Assembly: GCF_013409045.1 (NCBI RefSeq)
Contig: NZ_JACCBT010000001.1
Coordinates: forward strand, 2,480,001-2,544,000
DNA length: 64,000 nucleotides
Direction of reading: 5' to 3'
DNA from: Actinomadura citrea
Lineage (GTDB): Bacteria > Actinomycetota > Actinomycetes > Streptosporangiales > Streptosporangiaceae
In this document: one piece after another, positions 29,897-38,997 of the stretch
Layout of the letters: every line of letters starts with the position of its first letter
Numbering within the stretch: position 1 is the stretch's first letter
The notes under the pieces: model-generated
Database searches by the model: none
What the model was told of the DNA's origin: nothing
Seen by the model: only the letters and a program-made list of their open reading frames with translations
Made by a program: the position numbers and the translations under genes

Positions 29897-29969
29897 GATC
29901 AGGCCTTTCCGGTGGATCAGCGCTTCCGGTGGATCGCCGCTTCCCGCAGATCACCATAAAGTGGGCAGT

Positions 29970-30773
<804 letters not shown>

Positions 30774-30852
30774 GCGGCGGCGGAACCACGGCGACACTAC
30801 GGCGGGGGCACTGTGGCGGGGGCACTGTGGCGCACTGCCCGAGAATGCGAAA

Positions 30853-30883
30853 GTCGGCTCACCGGGAATCCCGATGAGCCGAC
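30853..30883. terminator. Bidirectional terminator between thiD and rpmB
   Basis: GTCGGCTCA (30853-30861) and TGAGCCGAC (30875-30883) form a perfect 9-bp stem, with CGGG-AAT-CCCG nested in the loop. It lies between the ends of two convergent genes and can serve both. Confidence 0.7.
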
Positions 30884-30928
30884 CGAAGCCGTGAAGAGGA
30901 CCGTCTCGCCGGGACGGCCCGGGAAGGC

Positions 30929-31123
30929 TCAGACCGTCGGCTTGACGACCTTGCCCGCCTTGATGCAGGACGTGCAGGCGTTGATCCGCTTGGTGCTGCC
31001 GTTCACGACGGCGCGCACGCGCTGGATGTTGGGGTTCCAGCGGCGCGGGGTGCGGCGGTGCGAGTGGGAGACGCGCATGCCGAAACCGGGTCCCTTGCCG
31101 CAGACGTCGCAGACGGAAGCCAC
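30929..31123 (-). CDS. rpmB: 50S ribosomal protein L28
   Basis: A 64-residue L28. It carries the zinc-ribbon cysteines CDVCGKG and CTSCIKAGKV, and the RRTPRRWNPNIQRV core. The GTG start at 31123 is supported by TTGGAG 6-7 nt upstream; longer in-frame starts are rejected because L28 begins at VASVCDVCG. It is divergent from the DAK-domain gene, as in related genomes. Confidence 0.96.
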   Translation of the reverse strand: MASVCDVCGKGPGFGMRVSHSHRRTPRRWNPNIQRVRAVVNGSTKRINACTSCIKAGKVVKPTV

Positions 31124-31308
31124 GGGAAACTCCAAGTGGTGTCGATGCTCTGATCGGAGCGCCACCCGGCTGCCGCCTCGGGCGGGCCGGGCATCATGGG
31201 CGCTCACTGATGAGCGCCACGAACGTGGCGCGTGGACCAGACTAGCCGACAGCGCGTCGGGTTAGCGAATCGGCGGCGCCGCGACCCGGCGGCGCGGAAG
31301 GGAGCACG

Positions 31309-32904
31309 GTGGCCCTCGATGAGGCGGCGGTCCTCGACGGCGCGGCGGTGCGGCGGTGGTGCAGGCTCGCGGCGGAGGCCCTCGGACGGACGAGGGCCGA
31401 GATCGACGCGCTCAACGTGTTCCCCGTCCCGGACGGCGACACCGGCACCAACCTGCACCTGACCGTCCTCGCGGCCGCCGACGCCCTCGACGGGCCGCCG
31501 GGCGGCGCGGACCCGTGGCGGACCCTCGCGCAGGGGGCGCTGCTCGGCGCCCGCGGCAACTCCGGCGTGATCCTCAGCCAGGTGTTCCGGGGGCTCGCCG
31601 ACGTCCTCGGCACGCTGGAGGCGCCGCCGGACGGCGCGGTCTTCGCGGCCGCCCTCGACCACGCGTCCGTCCTGGCCCGCGGCGCCGTCGAGCATCCCGT
31701 CGAGGGCACGATCCTGAGCGTCCTCGCCGAGGCCGCCGCGGCCTGCGCGGCGGCCCCCGGAACCGGGCTCCCCGAGGCCGCGCGGGCCGCCGCCGCGGGC
31801 GCCCGGCAGGCGCTGCGCCGCACCCCCGGCCAGCTGGACGTGCTGGCCCGCAGCGGCGTCGTGGACGCCGGCGCGGCCGGGCTCTGCGTGGTGCTCGACG
31901 CCCTGGTCGCCGTGATCACCGACGAGTACCCCGAGCGGTACGAGGTCCCGCCCCGCACCGCCGGGACGCCCGCGCCCGCGGGCCGGGCCCCGGCGCCGCA
32001 GGGCTTCGGCTACGAGGTGATGTACCTGCTGGACGCGCCCGACGACGCCGTCCACACCCTGCGGGAACGGCTCGACGGCATCGGCGACTCCCTCGTCGTG
32101 GTCGGCGGCGACGGGCTGTGGAACGTGCACGTCCACGTCGACGACGCCGGGACCGCCATCGAGGCGGGCATGGCGGCGGGACGCCCGCACCGGATCCGCG
32201 TCACCTACCTGCACGCCGCCGAAGGCGGACCGCACGCGCCGCACACCGGCCGTGCGGTGATCGCCGTCACCGCCGCCGACGGGCTGGCCGCGCTGTTCGA
32301 GGAGAGCGGGGCCCGGGTCGTGCGGCGCGAGCCCGGCGCCGTCCCGCCGCTCGCGGTGCTCGCCGAGGCCATCCTCGCCGCCGGCGACGAGGTGGCCGTG
32401 CTGCCGAACGAACCGGAGGTCCTCGCCCTCGCCGAGGCCGCCGCGGAGCGCGCGCGGGACGGCGGGGCGCGCATCGCGGTGGTCCCGACGAAGGCGTCCG
32501 TCCAGGGGATGGCGGCGCTCGCGGTGCACGACCCGCTGCGCCGCTTCGCCGAGGACGTGATCGAGATGACCCGCGCCGCGGGCGCCACCCGCTTCGGCCA
32601 CCTGGAGGTCGCCGCGCAGGAGGCGGTGACGAGCGCCGGCCTCTGCCAGCCGGGCGACGTCCTCGGCCTGATCGAGGGCGACGTGGCGACGATCGGCGGA
32701 GATCTCGCCGCGGTGGCCCGCGACGTCCTGGACCGGATGCTGTCGGGCGGCGGGGAGCTGGTCACGCTGATCCCCGGACGGCACGCCCCGCCCGGTCTCG
32801 CCGCCGGCCTGGAGGAGCATCTGCGCCGGCGGCGCCCCGACGCGGACGTCGGCGTCTACGACGGCGACCAGGAACGCTACCCCCTGCTCATCGGCGTCGA
32901 GTGA
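31309..32904 (+). CDS. DAK-domain protein, FakA/YloV-like
   Basis: A 531-residue protein. The N-terminal DhaL-type nucleotide-binding domain (residues 1-200) has DALNVFPVPDGDTGTN and LLGARGNSGVILSQ. The middle and C-terminal parts match the FakA/YloV fatty-acid-kinase family, which phosphorylates fatty acids held by FakB. No fakB is in the window. The GTG start follows GGGAG. It is placed directly before recG (32 bp), the order seen in most actinobacteria, so the two are probably co-transcribed. Confidence 0.88.
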   Translation: MALDEAAVLDGAAVRRWCRLAAEALGRTRAEIDALNVFPVPDGDTGTNLHLTVLAAADALDGPPGGADPWRTLAQGALLGARGNSGVILSQVFRGLADVLGTLEAPPDGAVFAAALDHASVLARGAVEHPVEGTILSVLAEAAAACAAAPGTGLPEAARAAAAGARQALRRTPGQLDVLARSGVVDAGAAGLCVVLDALVAVITDEYPERYEVPPRTAGTPAPAGRAPAPQGFGYEVMYLLDAPDDAVHTLRERLDGIGDSLVVVGGDGLWNVHVHVDDAGTAIEAGMAAGRPHRIRVTYLHAAEGGPHAPHTGRAVIAVTAADGLAALFEESGARVVRREPGAVPPLAVLAEAILAAGDEVAVLPNEPEVLALAEAAAERARDGGARIAVVPTKASVQGMAALAVHDPLRRFAEDVIEMTRAAGATRFGHLEVAAQEAVTSAGLCQPGDVLGLIEGDVATIGGDLAAVARDVLDRMLSGGGELVTLIPGRHAPPGLAAGLEEHLRRRRPDADVGVYDGDQERYPLLIGVE

Positions 32905-32936
32905 TTCCCGTCGCCCCCATCGGCTAGAAAAGACCC

Positions 32937-35126
32937 GTGGCAACTCTCGACGAACCGTTGCGCAAGGTCCTCGGCGACAAGACGGCCAACGCCCTGAAGA
33001 AGGGCCTCGACCTGCACACGGTCGGCGACCTGTTGCACCACTACCCGCGCCGCTACGCCCACCGCGGCGAGCTGACGCAGCTCAGCGGCCTCCAGGACGG
33101 CGAGCACGTGACCGTCATGGCCGAGGTCGTGAAGGTGCAGGGCCGCTCCCTCACCCGCAGCCCCGGGTACGTCCTGGAGATCACCGTCACCGACGGGACC
33201 GGCGAGCTCAAGCTCAGCTTCTTCGGCCGCAAGGGCTCCTACCGGCCCGAGAAGGAGCTGTCGCCGGGCACCCGCGGCCTGTTCGCCGGGAAGATCAGCA
33301 CCTACGTGCCCCGCAGCGGCAGGACCGTCCGGCAGCTGGCCCACCCGCAGTACAAGGTCGTCCACGAGAAGGGCGCCGAGGAGGCCGCGCAGGAGTGGGC
33401 GGACGAGATCATCCCGATCTACCCGTCCACCAAGTCGCTGCCCATCGAGGCGATCAGCACGTCCGTCGAGACCGTCCTGGACCAGCTCGACCTGCCGGAC
33501 GACCCCATGCCCGACGCGCTCCTGCGCCGTCGCCACCTGATCGGCCTGCGCGAGGCGTACGAGGGCATCCACCGCCCCCGCACCTGGGACGAACTGGGCC
33601 GCGCCAAGGCCCGCCTCAAATGGGACGAGGCCTTCGTCGTCCAGGTGGCCCTCGCCCAGCGCCGCGTCGCCGCCGCGTCGCTGCCCGCCAAACCCCGCCC
33701 CCCGTCCTTCGGGGGCCTCCAGTCCGAGTTCGACGCGCGCCTGCCCTTCGAACTCACCGAGGGCCAGCGCCAGGTAGGCGACGAGATAGCCGCCGACCTG
33801 GCCGAACACCACCCCATGCACCGCCTCCTCCAGGGCGACGTCGGCGCCGGGAAGACGGTGGTCGCGCTGCGGGCGATGTTGCAGGTGGTGGACGGGGGAG
33901 GGCAGGCGGCGCTGCTGGCGCCGACCGAGGTGCTGGCGCAGCAGCACTACCGGTCGATCACCGGGATGCTCGGCGACCTGGCGCAGGCGGGGCGGATCGG
34001 CGGCGCCGAGCACGCCACCCGGGTGGCGCTGCTGACCGGGTCGCAGGGGGCGAAGGCGCGCAAGGAGGCGCTGCTGGAGGCGGCGTCCGGCGCGGCCGGG
34101 ATCGTCGTCGGCACCCACGCGCTGCTGCAGGAGACCGTCCAGTTCGCCGACCTCGGGCTCGTCGTGGTGGACGAGCAGCACCGGTTCGGCGTCGAGCAGC
34201 GGGACGCCCTGCGCGAGAAGGTCGACGGCGGCCGCCCGCACGTGCTGGTCATGACGGCGACGCCGATCCCGCGCACGGTGGCGATGACCGTCTTCGGCGA
34301 CCTGGAGACCTCGGTGCTCGGGCAGCTCCCGGCGGGACGGTCGCAGATCCAGACGCACGTCGTGCCGCCCGAGAAGCCCGCGTTCCTCGCTCGCACCTGG
34401 GAGCGGATCAAGGAGGAGGCGGCCAACGGCCGGCAGGTCTACATCGTCTGCCCGCGCATCGGTGAGCAGGAGGGCGACGAGGGGGACGCCGTCGCGGCCG
34501 AGGACGGCGACCGCCGGTCCCCGCTCGGGATCATGGAGGTGCTGCCGAAGCTGGAGGAGCTGCTCGACGGGCTGCGCATCGGCGTCCTGCACGGCAAGCT
34601 CCACCCGGACGAGAAGGACGCGGTGATGCGCCGCTTCACCGCGCGGGAGCTGGACGTCCTGCTCGCCACCACGGTCATCGAGGTCGGCGTGGACGTGCCC
34701 AACGCCACCGTCATGGTGATCATGGACGCGGACCGGTTCGGCGTCTCCCAGCTCCACCAGCTGCGCGGGCGCGTCGGGCGCGGCTCCCTGCACGGCCTCT
34801 GCCTGCTCGTCACCGACGCGGCGGCGGGCGGCAAGGCCCGCGAGCGGCTGGACGCGGTCGCCTCCACCACCGACGGGTTCAAGCTGTCCCGGCTCGACCT
34901 GGAGCAGCGCCGCGAGGGCGACGTGCTCGGCGCCGCGCAGGCCGGGCGCTCGTCCAGCCTGCGGCTGCTCACGCTCCAGCGGGACGAGGACGTGATCCGC
35001 GACGCCCGCGAGGAGGCCACCGCGCTCGTCGAGGCCGATCCCGACCTGTCGGACCATCCCGGCCTGGCGACCGTCCTGACGTCCCTGCTGGACGAGGAGC
35101 GCGCGGACTTCCTGGAGAAGACATAA
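32937..35126 (+). CDS. recG: ATP-dependent DNA helicase RecG
   Basis: A 729-residue branch-migration helicase that remodels stalled forks and recombination intermediates. The N-terminal wedge/OB domain covers roughly 1-230. Helicase motifs: GDVGAGKT (Walker A), DEQH (motif II), MTATPIPRT (motif III), and LLATTVIEVGVDVPNATVM plus QLRGRVGR (motifs V-VI). The C-terminal RecG end is complete. GTG start. Acidic insert near residue 515 (QEGDEGDA) is a minor variation. Confidence 0.97.
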   Translation: MATLDEPLRKVLGDKTANALKKGLDLHTVGDLLHHYPRRYAHRGELTQLSGLQDGEHVTVMAEVVKVQGRSLTRSPGYVLEITVTDGTGELKLSFFGRKGSYRPEKELSPGTRGLFAGKISTYVPRSGRTVRQLAHPQYKVVHEKGAEEAAQEWADEIIPIYPSTKSLPIEAISTSVETVLDQLDLPDDPMPDALLRRRHLIGLREAYEGIHRPRTWDELGRAKARLKWDEAFVVQVALAQRRVAAASLPAKPRPPSFGGLQSEFDARLPFELTEGQRQVGDEIAADLAEHHPMHRLLQGDVGAGKTVVALRAMLQVVDGGGQAALLAPTEVLAQQHYRSITGMLGDLAQAGRIGGAEHATRVALLTGSQGAKARKEALLEAASGAAGIVVGTHALLQETVQFADLGLVVVDEQHRFGVEQRDALREKVDGGRPHVLVMTATPIPRTVAMTVFGDLETSVLGQLPAGRSQIQTHVVPPEKPAFLARTWERIKEEAANGRQVYIVCPRIGEQEGDEGDAVAAEDGDRRSPLGIMEVLPKLEELLDGLRIGVLHGKLHPDEKDAVMRRFTARELDVLLATTVIEVGVDVPNATVMVIMDADRFGVSQLHQLRGRVGRGSLHGLCLLVTDAAAGGKARERLDAVASTTDGFKLSRLDLEQRREGDVLGAAQAGRSSSLRLLTLQRDEDVIRDAREEATALVEADPDLSDHPGLATVLTSLLDEERADFLEKT

Positions 35127-35129
35127 CAG

Positions 35130-35158
35130 ATATTGCCGACCTATTTGGTTGACAATAT
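35130..35158. promoter_or_regulatory. Inverted repeat over the -35 of the leader-peptide promoter
   Basis: ATATTG...CAATAT with extended partial pairing (10 of 12 positions, loop TATTT) covers TTGACA (35149-35154), which lies 17 bp from a CACGAT -10-like box. A repressor or activator dyad controlling the leader peptide and HEAT gene is likely; the factor is unknown. Confidence 0.5.
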
Positions 35159-35183
35159 GCCTCGCGCGGGACACGATGAACGC

Positions 35184-35264
35184 GTGAACCCGAGTCGTGC
35201 GCTGATCGCCCGCCTGCACGTCGACCTCCGGCGCCAGGCGAGCGCGCTGTGTTCCCGTCGCTGA
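35184..35264 (+). CDS. Cysteine-containing leader peptide
   Basis: GTG opens 26 codons ending ...RLHVDLRRQASALCSRR then TGA; in-frame ATG 35157 would give 35 codons. The RLHVDLxRQASALC pattern is that of the short actinobacterial putative leader peptides usually found before sulfur or cysteine-related genes. Here it stands 68 bp upstream of a HEAT-repeat gene. A single Cys codon near the end suggests cysteine-sensitive attenuation or ribosome stalling (inference). Confidence 0.65.
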   Translation: MNPSRALIARLHVDLRRQASALCSRR

Positions 35265-35332
35265 TCCCGAGCCCCCAGCGGCGGGCCCGTGCCCGCCTCC
35301 GGATCCGACGGCCGACCAGGAGGCCACGTCCC

Positions 35333-36196
35333 ATGACTCGCACCATCCGGCTCGACCAGGCGGAGGAGTTCCTCCGCGACCCCGACCCCGTGACACGCGT
35401 CGACGCCCTCACGGCGCTCGTCCGGGCCGCCCGAACGGGAGAGGCGCCGCGCGGCACCGGCGACACCTTCGCCTGGGCGCTCGCCGACGACCACGAGGAC
35501 GTCCGCCGCGTCGCCGCCGACGCGCTGCGCGACCTGCCCGAGCTCTACTTCGGCGACGACGGCGTCGACGCCCTGCTCCTCGCCGCGGCCGGAGGCCGCG
35601 ACACTGCCGTCCGCGACACCGCCGCCGACCTGATCGGCATCCTCGCCAAGGGCGCCGGCGAGCTGTACGCCCAGGGCTTCGAGGACGACGAACCGCAGGT
35701 CCGCATCCAGGCCGTCATCGGCCTGGTGGCGCTGCGCGAGGCCGCCCGCGTCGCCGAGGCCGCCGACGACCCGTCCCGCGAGGTCCGCGTCGCCGTCGCC
35801 GACGGCCTCGGCCGCCTCGCCCGCCCGTCCGGCCTGCCCGCGCTCGAACACCTCCTCGCCGACCACGACCCGGTCGTCCGCATCGCCGCCCTCACCGCAG
35901 CCGCCGAACTCGGCATCCCCGAACCCCTCGAAGGACGCGTCGTCACCTCGATCGCCCACGCCAACTGGCAGGTCCGCGGCCACGCCGTCCGCGCCCTGGC
36001 CAAGGCCCGCCCCGAGGTCGCCGTCCAACCGCTGATCAAGGCCCTGCACGACCGCACGGTCGACGTCCGCCGGGCCGCCGTCCAGGCCCTCGAACAGTGG
36101 GCCACCGACATCCCGGAGGTAGTGACCGCCCTGACCGAAACCCTCGCCGACCCCGACCCCGGAGTCCGAACCCAAGCCCGCTGGAGTCTTGCTTAA
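35333..36196 (+). CDS. HEAT-repeat protein
   Basis: A 287-residue protein built almost wholly of HEAT-type helical repeats with a period of about 30-32 residues (DVRRVAADALRDL, AVRDTAADLIGIL, QVRIQAVIGLVAL, EVRVAVADGLGRL, VVRIAALTAAAEL, DVRRAAVQALEQW, GVRTQARWSLA). HEAT solenoids are protein-protein scaffolds. The ATG at 35333 follows AGGAGG. The leader peptide upstream suggests a link to sulfur status. The stop codon abuts repeat element E1. Confidence 0.85.
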   Translation: MTRTIRLDQAEEFLRDPDPVTRVDALTALVRAARTGEAPRGTGDTFAWALADDHEDVRRVAADALRDLPELYFGDDGVDALLLAAAGGRDTAVRDTAADLIGILAKGAGELYAQGFEDDEPQVRIQAVIGLVALREAARVAEAADDPSREVRVAVADGLGRLARPSGLPALEHLLADHDPVVRIAALTAAAELGIPEPLEGRVVTSIAHANWQVRGHAVRALAKARPEVAVQPLIKALHDRTVDVRRAAVQALEQWATDIPEVVTALTETLADPDPGVRTQARWSLA

Positions 36197-36197
36197 T

Positions 36198-36337
36198 TGC
36201 TTTTTCTCCTCCTCGGGCCTTGGCGGCCCTCCATCGTCGATAAAGCGGGCGATCGCTGGCATCGCTCCGGCTCGCCTGGCGGCTCGCTGCGCGATCAGAT
36301 TCTTGCTTCGCTCGAATCTGCCTTCGGACGCGATCGC
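36198..36337 (+). repeat. E1 left repeat unit (A)
   Basis: Begins TTGCTTTTTCTCC and ends GACGCGATCGC. It shares TGGCATCGCTCCGGCTCGCC and TTCGCTCGA with unit D of E2. It contains GCGATCGC twice-style motifs and a GGGCC/GGCCC mini-hairpin near its outer end. Confidence 0.8.
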
Positions 36338-36656
36338 CGGCCCCCAGCTTGTTGCGGGGTTCTGTGGTGGCTGAGGTAGGTGCGGTGGCTGAAGTGGTGC
36401 GGTAGTAGGTTTCTGTGGTTTTGTCCGGCTTGCCTGGCGGCTTGCTGGGCGGTGAGGTTCTCGCGGTCGTTCGAGCCGAACGCGAGAGAAGACGTGGCCG
36501 GTCCCATCGGTCCGGAGCTGGTACCGGCCACAGGCGGGTCGTCAGCGTGGCACGGCGCTGGCGGCCCGCTTTGCCGTGCTCATACCCTCGACATCGATCG
36601 AATCCCTCCGCGCAGACCCCCGCCCGCTGCGCAACCCCGCGACGACCTCAATGGTC

Positions 36657-36845
36657 GCGATCGCGTCCGAAGGCAGGTTCGAGCTTGCGAGAACCTGATC
36701 GCGCAGCGAGCCTCCAGGCGAGTCGAAGCGATGCCAGCGATCGCCGCGGTGCCCGACGATGGAGGGCCCTCCGGGCCCGAAGGAGGAGAGCACTGCAATA
36801 GGCACAGCAGGGCCCTCCGGGCCCGAAGGAGGAGAGAAGCGCAAT
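36657..36845 (-). repeat. E1 right repeat unit (C), inverted, with a duplicated end
   Basis: Reverse-complement copy of the unit, closest to unit B (both have TTCTCGCAAGCTCGAACCTG). Its outer about 45 bp (CTCCTCCTTCGGGCCCGGAG and flank) is tandemly duplicated at 36766-36845. Confidence 0.8.
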
Positions 36846-36854
36846 ACTAAAACA

Positions 36855-37421
36855 GTGAGCAGGGTCATTGCGGGGGTTGCGGGAGGGCGGCGGCTGGCTG
36901 TTCCCTCGGGGCGGGATACCAGGCCGACCAGCGATCGTGCGCGGGAGGGGCTTTTCTCCACGGTTCTGGCGCTGCTCGGTCCGCTGGACGGGCTGCGCGT
37001 CGCCGACCTGTACGCGGGCTCGGGCGCCGTCGGTCTCGAAGCACTGTCGCGGGGCGCCGCCCACGCGCTGCTGGTCGAGTCGCACCCGCGCGCGATGAAG
37101 GTGATCCGGCAGAACGCCGGGACGCTCGGGCTGCCCGGCGCCGTCCCCTGCGCGGACAAGGTGGAGCGGCTGGTTCGCAAGGCGCCGGACGAGCCCTACG
37201 ACCTGATCTTCGCCGACCCGCCGTACGCGCTGGCGGACGCGTCCGTCACCGCGCTGCTGGAGGATCTGCGCGACAACGGGTGGGCGTCCCCGGACGCGCT
37301 GGTCGTCGTGGAACGCGCCGCCCGCGGCCCGGCGCTGGAGTGGCCCGACGGCTACGAGGCCGAGCGGGAGCGACGCTACGGCGAGGCGGTGTTCTGGTAC
37401 GGCCGCGCCGCCGGCCGTTGA
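36855..37421 (+). CDS. rsmD: 16S rRNA (guanine(966)-N2)-methyltransferase
   Basis: A 188-residue SAM-dependent methyltransferase modifying G966 of 16S rRNA. It has an N-terminal VSRVIAGVAGGRRL, RPTSDRAREGLFS, LYAGSGAVGLEALSRGA (SAM-binding) and the catalytic ADPPYA. The GTG start at 36855 fits the family; an in-frame extension would run through the repeat element. No ribosome-binding site lies at normal spacing; a TAAAAC box directly before GTG hints at a leaderless start supplied near the E1 edge. Confidence 0.94.
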   Translation: MSRVIAGVAGGRRLAVPSGRDTRPTSDRAREGLFSTVLALLGPLDGLRVADLYAGSGAVGLEALSRGAAHALLVESHPRAMKVIRQNAGTLGLPGAVPCADKVERLVRKAPDEPYDLIFADPPYALADASVTALLEDLRDNGWASPDALVVVERAARGPALEWPDGYEAERERRYGEAVFWYGRAAGR

Positions 37422-37451
37422 CATCACGGCGGTTCGGGTAGAGCCATCCGC

Positions 37452-38903
37452 ATGGAGCCCGGGATCGACCGCGCGGTGGCACGCATCTGGGTGATCACCC
37501 TGCTCCTGATCCTGGCGCTCCTGGTGAACGTCACCTACGTGCAGGGCTTCCAGGCGCAGGGGCTGCGGGACGATCCGCTCAACGCCCGCCAGTTCGAGGA
37601 CCGTTTCAAGATCGATCGGGGGCCCATCGTCGCGGGCGGGGAGCGGCTCGCCTGGTCCGAGCAGGTCGGCGACGACCTCTACCAGCGCCGCTACAAGGAC
37701 GGCGCCGCCTTCGCGCCGGTCACCGGCTACTTCTCGGTGTTCTCCCAGACCGGCCTGGAAGAGGCCGAGAACCACTTCATGGACGGGACCGACGACCGTC
37801 TCGCCACCTCCGGCCTCGTCGACAAACTGATCGGCAAGCACGTCCCCGGCGGCACGGTGGTGTCGACCGTCGACCCCGACGCGCAGCGCGCCGCCTACGA
37901 GGCGCTTCGGTCGAGCGGCGCGGGCCGGGGGGCGGCGGTCGTCCTCGACGCGCGCACCGGCGCGATCCTGGTGATGGCCTCCACGCCGTCCTACGACCCC
38001 AACGAGGTGTCGACGCTCGACAGGGAGAAGGCCACGGAGGCGTTCGACCGGCTCGGCGACCAGCCGCGCAAGCCGCTGCTCAACAAGGCCGCCTACGAGC
38101 TGTTCCCGCCCGGCTCCACGTTCAAGACCGTGGTCGCCGCGGCGGCGCTCAGATCCGGAACGGGCGAGGACGCGCGCGTCAAGGCCGGACGCAGCTACAA
38201 GCCGCCGGGCGCGGGGCAGGCGATCAACAACGACGCGGGCGACATCGGCGGCTCGTGCGACCTCCCCCAGATCCCCCTCATCGAGGCGTACGCGCAGTCC
38301 TGCAACACCACGTTCGCCTACATGGGCGCCCAGAAACCGGGCAACGACGCCGTCAACGCGCAGGCGGGCAGGTTCGGGTTCGGCGACCGGATCGAGTTCG
38401 CGGACGGCCTGAAGAGCGCCCCCAGCTCCTTCCCGGCGACCGACCAGCCGTCACTCAGCGCGCTCGGCTCCATCGGGCAGGGCAGCACGGTCGCCTCGCC
38501 GCTGCAGATGGCCATGGTCGCCGCCGCGGTCCTCAACGACGGGGAGGTCATGAGGCCCCGGCTGGTCGACAGGCTGCGCGCTCCGGACGGCTCGACGGTC
38601 GACAAGATCTCGTCGCGGCGGATGTCCCGCGCGCTGACGGGGGACCAGGCGAAGCAGATGCGGGACATGATGGAGGCCGTGGTCGAGCGGGGCACCGGCA
38701 AGTCCCTGCGGGGGACGTCCATCCTCGGCGGCAAGACCGGGACCGCCGACGTCGAGGGCGCCTCCTACAACGACCGCTGGTTCATCGGGTTCGGCCCGCG
38801 CAGCGATCCCCGGTACGCGGTCGCGGTGATGACCGAGGCGTCCGGGTACGGCATCGAGTCCGGCCCCGTCGCCGCCAGGATCGTCGACGCGCTGGACGGC
38901 TGA
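37452..38903 (+). CDS. Penicillin-binding protein (PbpA-like transpeptidase)
   Basis: A 483-residue membrane-anchored transpeptidase that cross-links peptidoglycan. It has one N-terminal membrane helix (residues 13-30), a non-catalytic domain, then active-site Ser222-x-x-Lys225 in GSTFK, SCN (283-285), and KTGTAD near 428. It is class B-like in length and layout, close to actinobacterial PbpA. Its place between rsmD and coaD is not the usual one (pbpA normally lies with rodA), so it may be an extra PBP brought in here. Confidence 0.9.
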   Translation: MEPGIDRAVARIWVITLLLILALLVNVTYVQGFQAQGLRDDPLNARQFEDRFKIDRGPIVAGGERLAWSEQVGDDLYQRRYKDGAAFAPVTGYFSVFSQTGLEEAENHFMDGTDDRLATSGLVDKLIGKHVPGGTVVSTVDPDAQRAAYEALRSSGAGRGAAVVLDARTGAILVMASTPSYDPNEVSTLDREKATEAFDRLGDQPRKPLLNKAAYELFPPGSTFKTVVAAAALRSGTGEDARVKAGRSYKPPGAGQAINNDAGDIGGSCDLPQIPLIEAYAQSCNTTFAYMGAQKPGNDAVNAQAGRFGFGDRIEFADGLKSAPSSFPATDQPSLSALGSIGQGSTVASPLQMAMVAAAVLNDGEVMRPRLVDRLRAPDGSTVDKISSRRMSRALTGDQAKQMRDMMEAVVERGTGKSLRGTSILGGKTGTADVEGASYNDRWFIGFGPRSDPRYAVAVMTEASGYGIESGPVAARIVDALDG

Positions 38904-38997
38904 GGACGGCCCCGGCGAGCCCGGTGGAAACCCGGCCGAATGCGATTTGGTACGTTCACGCCGCAGGTCAGAAACCGGGACCGAAGGGGTTCGCGCC

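Larger units (their letters stand above)
36197..36846. mobile_element. Long-inverted-repeat non-coding element E1
   Basis: About 650 bp between the HEAT stop and rsmD with no credible gene. Its ends are inverted copies of one unit (36198-36337 forward, 36657-36845 reverse); the unit also bounds E2 at 43.1-43.9 kb. Tips read ATTGC...GCAAT. The core holds a further decayed copy of part of the unit (about 36426-36490). No transposase is present, so it resembles a MITE-like or structured-RNA element; the class is unknown. Confidence 0.6.

Noticed and set aside
36197..36846. E1/E2 as ordinary insertion sequences
   Set aside because: No transposase frame or fragment is visible in either core and the inverted repeats are far longer than IS ends.
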